Positions 7,921-17,507 of a stretch of 64,000 nucleotides of DNA are shown in pieces. The translations under genes and the position numbers were made by a program. The notes under the pieces were generated by a model. That model searched no databases and had not been told where the DNA came from. It saw only the letters and a program-made list of their open reading frames with translations. The DNA is from Thermoplasmatota archaeon (GTDB taxonomy: Archaea > Thermoplasmatota > Thermoplasmata > UBA10834), in the NCBI GenBank assembly GCA_018818785.1, contig JAHIRF010000002.1:62001-126000 (forward strand), in the 5' to 3' direction. How positions within the stretch are numbered: position 1 is the first letter of the stretch; the number at the start of each line of letters is the position of its first letter.

Positions 7921-8528
7921 CTCATCGTGTCTCCCATCTTTTCTAGTATGGTGTCTAGCATCTGCTGCTCTGGAAGGAGCAGGAAATACCCGTCGAACTC
8001 CTTCTCGAAGCTCTTGAATACCGTGTGTACTGCAATGACCGAGTCCACCTCGATCTCAAGATTTGCTAGCGGAAGGTCGATGATGGCGCCGAGCATATCT
8101 ATGGACACATCTGGTGGTGCTGGTATAAGGTCAGTATCTATCATTTTCGAGACAGCGACAAGGTACCAGCAGAGGCATATGTTGCCTATCTCCCTGAGGG
8201 CGGATGCATGTATCTGCGATAGATTGGATAGGTTGATTTCCTCGTTGGTCAGATGCTTCATGAGGATTGCTGCGGAATTGTCTGATAGAACCACGAGGAC
8301 TCCGCCTCGAAGATCACCGCATAGCTGCGTATAAACGCCGACCACGATCTTGTCCGAACCACCGAGCCATTCACCGACCTCTGAGAACTTCAGGAAGTTG
8401 CACGAGGTCACTTCGTTCACGATTTCGATATCCAGGAGAGATGCGAGTGCAGTGGCCGCGTTTCCTGCGCCAACGTTGGCAAACTCCTTCACGATCCCCA
8501 ATACCTTGCTCTCGTCTATCTCCTTCAT
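7917..8528 (-). CDS. cheC: CheC, CheY-P phosphatase
   Basis: The 203-residue protein dephosphorylates CheY-P and binds CheD in known systems. Two phosphatase-type helices are visible: KEFANVGAGNAATALASLL near the N-terminus and SALREIGNICLCWYLVAVS in the middle, each with the Glu and Asn pattern, so both sites may be active. It sits between cheA and cheD and overlaps cheD by 4 nt. The length fits the CheC class rather than the shorter CheX. Confidence 0.92.
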   Translation of the reverse strand: MKEIDESKVLGIVKEFANVGAGNAATALASLLDIEIVNEVTSCNFLKFSEVGEWLGGSDKIVVGVYTQLCGDLRGGVLVVLSDNSAAILMKHLTNEEINLSNLSQIHASALREIGNICLCWYLVAVSKMIDTDLIPAPPDVSIDMLGAIIDLPLANLEIEVDSVIAVHTVFKSFEKEFDGYFLLLPEQQMLDTILEKMGDTMR

Positions 8529-8533
8529 CTCAA

Positions 8534-10462
8534 TCAGTCTCCGAGGATTGAATCCATGTCCAGTATGAGCGCGATCTTTCCGCTGCCCAATATCGTTCCG
8601 CCGGATATGCCTCTGGTATTCCTCAAGTGCTTATCCAAGGATTTAACGACTATCTGTTGATGCCCAATGAGTTCATCGACCCTGATTGCTGCGCGTCTTT
8701 CACGGCTCTGGACTATCAGAGTGTTGATGCTGTCCTTCTTGGGCGCAAGTTCCAATGCAAAGAAATCGTACATGTCGATGAGAGGCAGCACCTCTCCTCT
8801 CAGTTGCACGACCTCTCTGTTGCGTATGAGCCTTACCTCTGGTCCTTGGAAGCAATGGGATTCGACTACGGAACTCATAGGCGCTGCGTAGATCTGCCCT
8901 CTGATCGAGATCATCATCGCTTCTATGATTGCAAGGGTGAATGGCAGCCATAGCGAGATGGTCGTACCCGCCCCTTTCGAAGTGGACATCATCACAGAGC
9001 CTCCAAGGTTCTCGACACCCTTCTTGACGACATCGAGACCCACCCCTCTGCCGGATGTCTCCGATACTTCAGTCTTGGTGGTGAATCCTGGCAGGAACAT
9101 TAGCTCGATCAGTTCTCGTCCGAGGGCGGCATCTGCCCTATCCTTGGTCATAAATCCCTTGGATACTGCACTCTGTCGTAGCCGGTCGAAATCCAATCCT
9201 TGCCCGTCATCCGTTATCTCTATCAGTACATGGTCTTGTTGCTTGGATGCGACCACTCTGATCAGCCCTTTCGGATTCTTGCCTGCCTTCACCCTCTCAT
9301 CGGGCATCTCGATCCCATGATCGACTGCATTTCGGATTATGTGGATTATGGGTTCGGATATCCTGTCTACGACTGTTCTGTCGAGCTCAATATTCCCCCC
9401 TTCGACTACGAGCTCGGCCTCCTTGGTTTGGTTTTTTGCCAAGTCTCGGACCATCCTTGGGAAGCGACTCATAACATAATCGAGCGGTATCATCCGAATG
9501 CCCAGAACTTTCGCCTGGATACCCGAAGTAAGAGAATCGATCAATGACGATATGTCCTGGAGTTCATAATCGTCGCTCGATGAGGCCATCTCGACTAGTC
9601 TGCTTCGGCCTATGACAAGCTCGCCGACATCATCCAGGAGCTCGTCCAGCTTATCCATCCCTACCTTCACGGTCTGTACAAGGGATGCATCATGGCCGTC
9701 CTTGGTCTTTTTCTCTTGCTTGGGCACTCTCTTCAACTGGTTCTTCTGAGTGCCAGTCTCCCCTTCGAGGAGTTGCTCGACATCAATCATGTTCGCTATT
9801 CTTGACAGGACTTCTCGGTAGTTATCTGCAGGGTCAACTTCTATGACCAATTCGTCGAATGGTCGCTCGTTCTCGATGTCGTTCTCAGATGGTGTCATGC
9901 TGAGGATCGATGCACCCTTCTCTAGCTCCTTCATTATCACTATTGCTCTGGCGGAGGGCAGGGCGCATCTGCGTGCAAGTCTTATCCTGATCACATTTCC
10001 TTTCGGAGCCGCCTTCTCTTCGACTGCGGGGCCCTTCTTCTTCGAGGTCTTCTTCATCTCCTGGGGTTGATTGGTCAGCGATCTCAGATTAATGAGAAGA
10101 TCGGGATTATCACCAACCTCAAGGGTACGTTCGACCTCCGAGACCATGGCTTCTAGCCCATCGATACCCTTGAATATGCCCTCGACCACCGCCTCATTTA
10201 CTGGCAAATCCCCATCTCTGATCGCTGCGAGGATGTCCTCCATCGCATGCGCTGTCTCAGAAATCGCAGTGAGATTCATCATGCTCGCCATGCCTTTGAG
10301 CGTATGGCAAGCCCTGAACATCTGATCTATGAGTTCTTTGTCTTCGCCGCTCGATTCGAGCGCGATGACCGCCTCATTGAGTGAGCGTAGGTACTCCCTA
10401 GACTCGCTCACGAAGAGTTTCGAGTACTTGTTGAGATCGAACTCCTTTGTCAGTTGTATCAC
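8534..10462 (-). CDS. cheA: CheA, chemotaxis histidine kinase
   Basis: The 642-residue kinase phosphorylates CheY and CheB in response to receptors. Domains in order: Hpt (1-110) with the phospho-accepting His53 in CHTLKGMASM; a linker and P2-like region (about 150-265); dimerisation helices (LDELLDDVGELVIGRSRL); the HATPase domain with HIIRNAVDHGIE (N box), DDGQGLD (G1) and TSGRGVGLDVV (G2); and a C-terminal CheW-like domain. Translation probably starts at GTG overlapping the cheB stop (GTGA). It is downstream of cheB and upstream of cheC in the operon. Confidence 0.95.
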   Translation of the reverse strand: MIQLTKEFDLNKYSKLFVSESREYLRSLNEAVIALESSGEDKELIDQMFRACHTLKGMASMMNLTAISETAHAMEDILAAIRDGDLPVNEAVVEGIFKGIDGLEAMVSEVERTLEVGDNPDLLINLRSLTNQPQEMKKTSKKKGPAVEEKAAPKGNVIRIRLARRCALPSARAIVIMKELEKGASILSMTPSENDIENERPFDELVIEVDPADNYREVLSRIANMIDVEQLLEGETGTQKNQLKRVPKQEKKTKDGHDASLVQTVKVGMDKLDELLDDVGELVIGRSRLVEMASSSDDYELQDISSLIDSLTSGIQAKVLGIRMIPLDYVMSRFPRMVRDLAKNQTKEAELVVEGGNIELDRTVVDRISEPIIHIIRNAVDHGIEMPDERVKAGKNPKGLIRVVASKQQDHVLIEITDDGQGLDFDRLRQSAVSKGFMTKDRADAALGRELIELMFLPGFTTKTEVSETSGRGVGLDVVKKGVENLGGSVMMSTSKGAGTTISLWLPFTLAIIEAMMISIRGQIYAAPMSSVVESHCFQGPEVRLIRNREVVQLRGEVLPLIDMYDFFALELAPKKDSINTLIVQSRERRAAIRVDELIGHQQIVVKSLDKHLRNTRGISGGTILGSGKIALILDMDSILGD

Positions 10463-11517
10463 TCCTCTATGAAATCTATCATTCTTCTGGGAATGTCATC
10501 CAGTGGCAGCACTTCGTCCGCTGCGCCTGCACGTATTACCGCGTTGGCCATTCCGAATATCACCGACGATTCCTCGTTCTGAACGATGACCCTGCCGCCA
10601 TATCTCTTGATGACCTCTGCACCTTTTGCACTATCTGACCCCATGCCGGTCAGAACGATGCCCAAAAGCTTCTGTCCATAGCATCGTGCCGCAGTCTCGA
10701 ATAGGATATTCGCAGAAGGCCTGACAAACTGTACCGGCGGACCATCGTCCAGCTTCATCATGATTCCCTTGCGCTCCTTCGGTTCAAGTATAAGATGTGT
10801 GCCGCCAGGTGCCAGATATGTTGTATCGTTCTCGACAAAGACCCCATCCACTGCGAGTCTCACCGATGGACCCTGCACTGAATCCAGTCTTTTCGCGAAA
10901 AGGGTCGAGAATTCTATGGGCAGGTGTTGAACGATGAACATCGATGCTGGGAGGTTCTTAGGCAGTATGGAGAAGACTGTCTCGAGAGCTCGCGGACCTC
11001 CTGTGGATGCGGCCAATACGATGGCCTTAGTCTTAGCACGAACATCCGGCGTCTTCTCAGGTCCAGTTGTGAGCAGACGGGTGGTGATGCTCTCCATCTT
11101 GAGCGCATCCAGCTTCGCCCTCGCTATGGTCCTCAGATGGTTTGCGATTCTAGCCTTGTAGTTGATTATGTCTATGGATATGGTTCCGCTCGGTTTGGGT
11201 ATGAAATCGACTGCTCCCTGGGACAATGCTCTCAGTGGCAGCTGGCCATCCAACTTGTCCATTGCGCTGAGCATGACGACCCTTGTGGGTCTGTTTTTCA
11301 TTATCATCTGGAGGGTCGTGAGCCCATCCATACGAGGCATCTGTATGTCAAGGAGTACGATATCTGGCCTGAGGCGCTCGACCTTCTCGAGCGCTTCGAC
11401 GCCATCCTTTGCTGTATCTACGACGGTCAGTCCTTCCTCTGACTCCAACATGTCGCGTAGAACTACTCGCATATACGCGCTATCGTCGACGACGAGGATC
11501 TTGACCGAGTCAGGCAT
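10459..11517 (-). CDS. cheB: CheB, receptor methylesterase with receiver domain
   Basis: The 352-residue protein removes methyl groups from receptors. The N-terminal receiver domain (1-120) has the DD pair, the phospho-acceptor Asp in IVLLDIQMP and the conserved Lys in FIPKPS. The C-terminal esterase domain (about 165-350) has the nucleophile Ser in AASTGGPRA, the His in FIVQHLP and the Asp in TGMGSDSAKGA. This is the full-length, phosphorylation-controlled form, unlike the receiver-less CheB part of the fusion at 1-2010. It overlaps cheA by 4 nt. Confidence 0.95.
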   Translation of the reverse strand: MPDSVKILVVDDSAYMRVVLRDMLESEEGLTVVDTAKDGVEALEKVERLRPDIVLLDIQMPRMDGLTTLQMIMKNRPTRVVMLSAMDKLDGQLPLRALSQGAVDFIPKPSGTISIDIINYKARIANHLRTIARAKLDALKMESITTRLLTTGPEKTPDVRAKTKAIVLAASTGGPRALETVFSILPKNLPASMFIVQHLPIEFSTLFAKRLDSVQGPSVRLAVDGVFVENDTTYLAPGGTHLILEPKERKGIMMKLDDGPPVQFVRPSANILFETAARCYGQKLLGIVLTGMGSDSAKGAEVIKRYGGRVIVQNEESSVIFGMANAVIRAGAADEVLPLDDIPRRMIDFIEE

Positions 11518-11527
11518 CAGACACCTC

Positions 11528-11893
11528 TCACATGCCCATCTGCAGGACCGCGTTCACGGATTCGAGAACATCATCGGCTGTGAATGGTTTCATTATGAAG
11601 TCTAGAGCGCCGGCTTCCAGCGCTCTCATGACGGTCTTCTGGTGGCCTAGCGCGGAGACCATGATGATCTTGACCTTGTCATCGGCCTCCTTGAGTCTCT
11701 TGACGGTTTCGATGCCATCAGTCTCCGGCATCACGATATCCATCGTGATGACATCTGCCCCGAACTTCTTGAAGAGCTCAAGCGCTTCATCTGCATTCTT
11801 TGCTTCCATGACCTTGTGTCCGCCGTTCTCAAGGATGTTCTTGATCACTCTACGCATGAATTCGGAATCGTCTACCACGAGAACCGTTGCCAT
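11528..11893 (-). CDS. cheY: CheY, chemotaxis response regulator
   Basis: The single receiver domain of 121 residues contains the acidic pair VDDSEF, phospho-acceptor Asp52 in ITMDIVMP, Ser/Thr in MVSALG and Lys in FIMKPF. I chose ATG 11893 over an upstream in-frame start because GGAGGACGATAAG lies directly before it and because the protein then begins MATVLVVDD like its family. It lies between cheW and cheB, with 1 nt separating it from the cheW stop. In archaea CheY-P acts on the archaellum through CheF, neither of which is in this window. Confidence 0.95.
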   Translation of the reverse strand: MATVLVVDDSEFMRRVIKNILENGGHKVMEAKNADEALELFKKFGADVITMDIVMPETDGIETVKRLKEADDKVKIIMVSALGHQKTVMRALEAGALDFIMKPFTADDVLESVNAVLQMGM

Positions 11894-11894
11894 C

Positions 11895-12362
11895 TTATCG
11901 TCCTCCTTCAGGGGTTTCATTCGGTGATAATTCCAATATCTTGACCGGATCGATAATGGTTATCAGTCGATCGCCCAACTTGGCGATGCCGCGGACATAT
12001 TCGGACTCAAGCGAATCGGCAACGTATGATGGGGGTGCCTCCACATCCGATGCGGACAGCCTCAAGACCTCGGATACTTCATCGACGAGGAACCCCACAG
12101 GGGCGTCAGGTGCCTCGACCACCACAATCTTTGTCGCCTCGCCAGGAGATTTCGTTTCTAACCCTAACCTCTTCCTGAGATCTATTATCGTCACCAGCTT
12201 CCCTCTAAGGTTCATGACTCCCTCTATGTATGATTGGGTTCGGTGCACCTTAGCGATCTCATCCAGGTCCTTTATCTCTTTGACACTGACGATATCGAAT
12301 GCGTACTCTTCCTTTCCAAGTCTGAAGACTATGTATTGCTGGGTCGGAGTCGGTTGGTCCAT
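11895..12362 (-). CDS. cheW: CheW, receptor-kinase coupling protein
   Basis: The 155-residue CheW domain protein couples receptors to CheA. Conserved stretches include YIVFRLGKEEYAFDI, VEGV-like IEGVMNLRGKLVTIIDLRKR and IGFL-like VGFLVDEVSEVL. Its ATG overlaps the stop of the receptor gene (TGATG), showing tight coupling. Its own last codons, rich in GGA, provide the ribosome-binding site for cheY. Confidence 0.94.
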   Translation of the reverse strand: MDQPTPTQQYIVFRLGKEEYAFDIVSVKEIKDLDEIAKVHRTQSYIEGVMNLRGKLVTIIDLRKRLGLETKSPGEATKIVVVEAPDAPVGFLVDEVSEVLRLSASDVEAPPSYVADSLESEYVRGIAKLGDRLITIIDPVKILELSPNETPEGGR

Positions 12363-14323
12363 CAGTTCCGCTCCTTCTTTCCAGACGTTCCAGTCTCTTC
12401 ATGCACTTGTTCGATGATTTCCTGATTGACGGTGGATATGCTCTTTGTGATTTCATTCAAGGCGTTGGCGAGGTCGGCGAGATCCTGAGCTGAGGCAGTC
12501 AGTTCTTCCATTCCCGCAGCGACTTCTTCTGTTGATGCGGAGACCTCTTCGACAGATGATGAAGTCTCATTCGCTATACTGGCGACCTCATCGAGATTCT
12601 TCGCAAGGCTCTCAGTAAGGGCCTTCTGCTCTTCCGTCGATGAGCTTATCTCCTGAACCATGGCAGCCGTCTCCTCTACAGTGGCCGCTATGTCCTCGAG
12701 CGATTTGAGTGCGTCAGAAATTGTCCTCGTTCCTTCGGTGACATTCATTCGGGTCTGATCCATCTTGTGGGTGCTAGAATCGATGTCTCGCTCGACTGAT
12801 TCGAGTAATCCCTGAATCTGGCTTGCTGCCTTTCTGGACCCTTCTGCGAGCTTTCGCACCTCATCTGCGACGACGGCGAAGCCTCTTCCATGTTCCCCTG
12901 CCCTTGCAGCCTCTATTGCCGCGTTGAGTGAGAGCAAGTTGGTCTGTTGTGCTATATTAGTGATTATCATGACAATCTCGGCGATCTCCTTGGACTTCTT
13001 GGATAGAGCGTTCATTGCCTCAGCGGTCTCTTCGACACTGGTCAGCAGACTCTTTATCCTCTGCAGCGCATCCTCGGCAGACCTGCTGCCATTCTGTGCC
13101 ACATCGCTTGCATCCTCGGACGCTCTGGCTGCGTTTTGAGAACTCTGGACCACATCGTATATCGCTTTCGTCTGCTCGCCAAGCATCCTCACCATCTCAT
13201 CGACCTTGGCCGCCTGTATCTGGGCGCCCATCGAGGTTTGGGTGACAGAGGTTGATACCTGTTGGGTAGCGTCCGTCATGTGCTTGGCGGTCTCCGCGAG
13301 GATGGCTGATGATTCGAGGATCGTCTTCGATGCGACCTGTATCTGTTCCGTGAGCGTGATGAGGTTCGTCCTCATCTTTCTGAAGCTGCTTACGAGTCTT
13401 GCAAGATCGCCTTTTGCCTCGGCGTCGATATCAACTGTCCAGTCACCTGCCGAGATCGCCTCGGCGCTTTCGATGAGTTTCTGGAGAGGCTTCGAAGTAT
13501 TATCGATGAGAAGATTCATGGCCTTCACGAGGTCGCCTATCTCGTCATTACTTACCTTGAGTTCCAACCTGGTCGTGAAATTACCCTCAGAGATTGTCAT
13601 AGCTGCCTTGGAAACAGTCACAATCGGTCTTGTGACCGTAATCGAAACGAACATGGATATGATCGATATTATGATGGCGACCGAAGTGCTTCCGATGATT
13701 GTCCAGAATATGCTAGTCTTTATGGTCTCCTCAGCGACGATGTTCATTAGGGATGCACCATCGACGCATGTCTCAATGAGATCGTTCATCGCGGAGTTGA
13801 TGGCTACCATCTCGATGGTGGCATCGTGCATGGATGCGGCTGCTGCAACATAATCTGCATAATCTAGTTCGCTGAGGACGGCGCTGAGTGCTGTCTGATA
13901 TTGAGCCCATCTGGTATCTATGGTGCTGAGGGCCGCCGTCTGAGCAGTCAACAGGTCCTGCCTTCCTTGATTGGTCACTATCTCAGCCATATTTGGCAGG
14001 ACATTGAAGCTGTAGCTCTGTTTGAATATTGAGACGAAACTGTTGAAATCCTGCACTTGGGTCAACAGGACAATCCTATATTGTGTCGCCCCGAGGGAAC
14101 CATGGTTCACATAATACAGGATGAACATGTTTTCCACCTCTGCGAGTGTGGTGGATCCGTTGGCGATGAATGAGGCCACCTGCATGTTCTCAGTATAGAG
14201 GACCTCAACGTTTCCTTTGATGTTGTTCAAACCGTCAAGGGCAAGAAAGCTAAGGCCTGCCACGGGCACCAATACCAGAACGAGTATCACAGACACTAGT
14301 TTCGCAGTGAGGGGGAATCTCAA
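12362..14323 (-). CDS. Methyl-accepting chemotaxis protein (transducer)
   Basis: The 653-residue receptor has a first membrane span at about residues 8-28, an extracytoplasmic sensor region to about residue 195 (helical, of the four-helix-bundle type), a second span at about 200-225, a HAMP domain ([20 protein letters not shown]), and a long coiled-coil signalling region. The hairpin tip is [27 protein letters not shown]-like (seen in parts: [20 protein letters not shown]). The C-terminus is Lys/Glu-rich. The ligand is unknown. It is the first gene of the chemotaxis operon, and cheR diverges from it. Confidence 0.94.
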   Translation of the reverse strand: MRFPLTAKLVSVILVLVLVPVAGLSFLALDGLNNIKGNVEVLYTENMQVASFIANGSTTLAEVENMFILYYVNHGSLGATQYRIVLLTQVQDFNSFVSIFKQSYSFNVLPNMAEIVTNQGRQDLLTAQTAALSTIDTRWAQYQTALSAVLSELDYADYVAAAASMHDATIEMVAINSAMNDLIETCVDGASLMNIVAEETIKTSIFWTIIGSTSVAIIISIISMFVSITVTRPIVTVSKAAMTISEGNFTTRLELKVSNDEIGDLVKAMNLLIDNTSKPLQKLIESAEAISAGDWTVDIDAEAKGDLARLVSSFRKMRTNLITLTEQIQVASKTILESSAILAETAKHMTDATQQVSTSVTQTSMGAQIQAAKVDEMVRMLGEQTKAIYDVVQSSQNAARASEDASDVAQNGSRSAEDALQRIKSLLTSVEETAEAMNALSKKSKEIAEIVMIITNIAQQTNLLSLNAAIEAARAGEHGRGFAVVADEVRKLAEGSRKAASQIQGLLESVERDIDSSTHKMDQTRMNVTEGTRTISDALKSLEDIAATVEETAAMVQEISSSTEEQKALTESLAKNLDEVASIANETSSSVEEVSASTEEVAAGMEELTASAQDLADLANALNEITKSISTVNQEIIEQVHEETGTSGKKERN

Positions 14324-14416
14324 CGAATCACCTTGACAACACTCGGGTGAGATTCATTTGTACTTTCATTCGAAAGCCTTCTGAGCACCCGCATCATGGT
14401 CAAAATCACCCTGGAC

Positions 14417-14428
14417 AATATAAAAGTA
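14417..14428. promoter_or_regulatory. Shared TATA element between the receptor gene and cheR
   Basis: An AATATAAAAGT stretch in the 200-nt divergent gap reads as a TATA box toward cheR (start near 14450) and, reversed (CTTTTATATT), toward the receptor operon (start near 14392). It is the only good TATA candidate here, so it may serve both directions. Confidence 0.4.
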
Positions 14429-14527
14429 TGTCGTCCAGAAACTCATTATTGAGGATATGAGATTCTTCACCACCTGCAGCATAGCGAAGCAAGAGACTAT
14501 CTAACCTGATTGGTATCTACGAATGGC

Positions 14528-15352
14528 ATGACGACGACTGATGATGAGGCGATAGCGCATATCCGTGATCATCTGCTGAAATCCCGAGGAATCGACATAT
14601 CTGGTTATTCCCCTACTTTCATGATGCGCAGTCTGAGGAAACGAATGGGTCGATCATCGATGCCAGATGTCGGATCCTACGTCGATCTGCTTATCCACGA
14701 TGATGCCGAGACAACTGAACTGATAAGCGCTCTTTCCATAAATGTGACCGAATTCTTCCGTGACGATGGGGCATTCGAGGCGCTTTCTGAGAAGATCATA
14801 CGTCCCTTGCTCAGGTCAAAGCGGGAAACTGGGGGTATATTGCGAATATGGAGCGCTGGATGTGCCACGGGTCAGGAGACCTATACGATTGCAATATGTC
14901 TTAATGAGGAGATGCGCCGTGCGAATATGCCGGAGGATATGGTTGCGAGCATAACTGGCACAGACATATCCGCGAGCGCACTGGCGTTCGCTAGAAAAGG
15001 CGATTATTCTGAATTGCAGGTGAAGAATGTCCCTGCGTACCTTCTCAAACGCTACTTTATCAAGAACGAGTCGTCCTATGAGATCAACGACCTTCTCCGA
15101 AAGAGAGTCAGGTTCATGAAGGAGGATCTGATGGAGACTCCCAAGAGCAAGTTCTTCGATGCGATAATCTGCAGGAATGTGCTCATCTACTTCTCTCGGC
15201 CTTCCCATGACGAAGTGATCGAGAATTTGCATGAATCACTTCGATCCGGCGGCTTCTTGATGCTTGGCAGGACGGAGGCACTCATGGGTCGTGTGAGGAC
15301 CAGCTTCGAGATGATCGATCCCGAGAATAGAATCTTCGTTAAGGTGAGTTGA
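14528..15352 (+). CDS. cheR: CheR, receptor methyltransferase
   Basis: The 274-residue SAM-dependent enzyme methylates receptor glutamates. Visible: the N-terminal helical domain with basic helix MMRSLRKRMG, SINVTEFFRD-type motif (LSINVTEFFRDDGAF), SAM-binding IWSAGCATGQETYTIAI, GTDISASALAFARKG, and IICRNVLIYFS. No beta-subdomain anomaly was seen. I used ATG 14528; an in-frame TTG at 14510 is the alternative. Neither has a clear ribosome-binding site, consistent with a weak or leaderless start. The gene is divergent from the chemotaxis operon. Confidence 0.93.
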   Translation: MTTTDDEAIAHIRDHLLKSRGIDISGYSPTFMMRSLRKRMGRSSMPDVGSYVDLLIHDDAETTELISALSINVTEFFRDDGAFEALSEKIIRPLLRSKRETGGILRIWSAGCATGQETYTIAICLNEEMRRANMPEDMVASITGTDISASALAFARKGDYSELQVKNVPAYLLKRYFIKNESSYEINDLLRKRVRFMKEDLMETPKSKFFDAIICRNVLIYFSRPSHDEVIENLHESLRSGGFLMLGRTEALMGRVRTSFEMIDPENRIFVKVS

Positions 15353-15360
15353 ACAGATGC

Positions 15361-15639
15361 TCAAGCGAATGACAATTCGTCTGACATCGCATGAGCGATA
15401 TCATCCTGCATCCGTTGGAGCTCGTCTTCTGAGAATTCGGAGAGTTCAGCGAGACTGGGTACTTCCACATCATTCATGAAATCTCTTATTGATTGATAAT
15501 TTGCAGTCATCTGGGACTTGATCTCGTCCTGCATACGGTCAATCTCATCGGAGGACATCATGGTGGAGATCATATTTGCGAGCGTGACCCCTTTCTCCTC
15601 AGCCTGGCTCATGAGTTTCTCAATTCCATAGCTAGACAT
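15361..15639 (-). CDS. Small acidic helical protein, unknown
   Basis: The 92-residue product begins MSSYGIEKLMSQAEEKG and is predicted to be almost all helix, Met- and Asp/Glu-rich (MMSSDEIDRMQDEIKSQM; DELQRMQDDIAHAMSDE). The two DEI/L-RMQD-I segments look like an internal repeat. A TATA-like ATATATAT stretch at about 15690-15697 could drive it from the minus strand. It is convergent with cheR, 8 nt apart. No family was recognised and a link to chemotaxis is unproven. Confidence 0.55.
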   Translation of the reverse strand: MSSYGIEKLMSQAEEKGVTLANMISTMMSSDEIDRMQDEIKSQMTANYQSIRDFMNDVEVPSLAELSEFSEDELQRMQDDIAHAMSDELSFA

Positions 15640-15717
15640 ATGCCTCATCCTTCGTATGACAATCGTCTGACGCAGTATTGTCGCTGACGATATATATTAA
15701 TTGCTATGGATGATGGG

Positions 15718-16641
15718 CTACTTCACGATGTCCAGCCAGGATGAGTATTTGTCGTCCTTGCCTCTGGCGATCTGAAGGAATTTTTCCTGAAGTGCCATAG
15801 TGGTGGGGCCAGGTGAACCGTTGCCAACATTCCTTCGGTCTACCTCTCTGATAGGAGTGACTTCTGCTGCAGTGCCCGTAAAGAAGAGCTCATCAGCAAG
15901 ATACATTTCGCCTCTGGAGAAATCTTGTTCGATCACCACAAACCCGAGATCTCTTGCGACTGTCATGACCGATTCTCTTGTTATGCCGGGAAGTACTCCT
16001 GTGCTAAGCGGCGGAGTCAGTAGCTTGCCATTCCTGACCATGAATATGTTCTCGCCGGAACCCTCGGCAACCATGTGCTGATCGTTGAGCATTATTGCTT
16101 CATCGAAACCATTCAGCTTCGCCTCCATGACTGCGAGAGCGCTGTTCAGGTAATCGCCGCATACCTTTGCGGTTGCGGGGACCGATCCAACGGGCATCCT
16201 ATGCCATGAGGATGTGTGCACCCTGATACCCTTCTTCATGCCTTCATCCCCTAGGTACGACCCCATGGGGAATGCGACGATGAATGTCTCGACGGGATAG
16301 CCGAGCGGGTTCACTCCGATGCCAGAAACCCCGAAGAATGAAATCGGCCGTATATAGCATGAATCCAGGTGGTTCACTTTGACGAGTTCTCTCGCTGCAG
16401 TGCAGAGTTCATCGATGCTATGCGGTATCTCCATGTTGATTGCCTTTGCAGATGTGTGGAGTCTGGACATGTGCTCCTTCAGCCTGAAGATCGCGGGTCC
16501 TTTGTCCGTGCTGTAGCATCTGATTCCTTCGAAGGCTCCTGTCCCGTAATGCAGGCAATGCGTGAGCACGTGGACGGTCGCATCCTTCCACGATATCAAC
16601 TCTCCATTCTTCCAGATCTTCTCCATTGGTTGAATCTGCAT
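15718..16641 (-). CDS. ilvE: Branched-chain amino acid aminotransferase
   Basis: The 307-residue class IV (D-amino acid fold) aminotransferase makes the last step of Val, Ile and Leu synthesis. Visible: YGTGAFEGIRCY, the PLP Lys in SVPATAKVCGDYLNS, the conserved EGSGENIFMV, and GVLPGITRES, all typical of IlvE. The start ATG 16641 follows GAGGAGAT. It is downstream of the FAH-family gene in the ilv gene row on the minus strand. Related class IV enzymes (D-Ala aminotransferase, ADC lyase) are less likely given the IlvE-type motifs and context. Confidence 0.92.
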   Translation of the reverse strand: MQIQPMEKIWKNGELISWKDATVHVLTHCLHYGTGAFEGIRCYSTDKGPAIFRLKEHMSRLHTSAKAINMEIPHSIDELCTAARELVKVNHLDSCYIRPISFFGVSGIGVNPLGYPVETFIVAFPMGSYLGDEGMKKGIRVHTSSWHRMPVGSVPATAKVCGDYLNSALAVMEAKLNGFDEAIMLNDQHMVAEGSGENIFMVRNGKLLTPPLSTGVLPGITRESVMTVARDLGFVVIEQDFSRGEMYLADELFFTGTAAEVTPIREVDRRNVGNGSPGPTTMALQEKFLQIARGKDDKYSSWLDIVK

Positions 16642-16663
16642 GGTCTAATCTCCTCTCATGATC

Positions 16664-17455
16664 CTAACTGACTACCCTGTTCTTCAAGCATCCGATACCT
16701 TCAAGATCGACCTCGACCAGGTCTCCGGGTCTCATGGCGGCGATTCCAGATGGTGTTCCCGTTGCAATGACATCTCCTGGCTCAAGTGTCATTACATTTG
16801 ATATGTATTCGACCAAAGCCGCGTCATCGAACACCCTGTCGGATAATGGTGCATCCTGTACGATGTTCCCGTTCAACCTGGTCAATATGCGTGTCGGGGC
16901 CTGGCCTGAGACGAACGGGCCCATCGGGGCAAATGTGTCGAAGCCTTTCGCCCTTGTCCAATCAGGGTCGATCTTCTGGAGGTCGCGGGCGGTGACATCG
17001 TTCATGCATGTGAAGCCGAAAATATGGGATCCGCCGTCATCGGTGTGCCTGGCCCTCTTGCCGATTATTATAGCGGATTCGCCCTCGTAATCTACTCTCG
17101 AAGACATCTGCGGTATGCGTATATCGTCTCCTGGACCGATTATTGCAGAGGACGGTTTTGTGAAGATTATTGGCACCTTCGGTACCTCCCAGTTCATCTC
17201 CTCTATATGACTTCGATAGTTGAGTCCGATGCAGATGATTTTGGACGGTCTCGGAAATGGTGCGAGCACGGTGACTCGCAAGGATGGGTGACGGATCGCC
17301 TTCTCGGCGAATCCATGGCTGAGAACGTCCTCCATGGAGGTCTGGTCCGTCTCTATGACTTCGTCTCCATCGACGATTCCGACGAACATTCGGTCCTCAA
17401 TCCTGAATCGGCCCAGCCGGATTCCGTTTGGTATCGAGGGTTCCAACTTATCCAC
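16664..17455 (-). CDS. Fumarylacetoacetate hydrolase (FAH) family protein
   Basis: The 263-residue protein has the FAH C-terminal domain: KIICIGLNYRSHIEEM, the metal-binding Glu-x-Glu type region VDYEGESAIIIGKRAR, DVTARDLQ, KGFDTFAPMGP and ATGTPSGIAAMRPGD. Members hydrolyse acylpyruvates, decarboxylate oxaloacetate or act in aromatic meta-cleavage. The exact substrate cannot be told from sequence. It sits between ilvC and ilvE in the branched-chain gene row, so a housekeeping role on a 2-keto acid is possible. The start is GTG 17455. Confidence 0.85.
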   Translation of the reverse strand: MDKLEPSIPNGIRLGRFRIEDRMFVGIVDGDEVIETDQTSMEDVLSHGFAEKAIRHPSLRVTVLAPFPRPSKIICIGLNYRSHIEEMNWEVPKVPIIFTKPSSAIIGPGDDIRIPQMSSRVDYEGESAIIIGKRARHTDDGGSHIFGFTCMNDVTARDLQKIDPDWTRAKGFDTFAPMGPFVSGQAPTRILTRLNGNIVQDAPLSDRVFDDAALVEYISNVMTLEPGDVIATGTPSGIAAMRPGDLVEVDLEGIGCLKNRVVS

Positions 17456-17507
17456 CTACTGCGATGTAGACATTAGGCATCGATCATGTATGTCTTTCTC
17501 GGATGCC

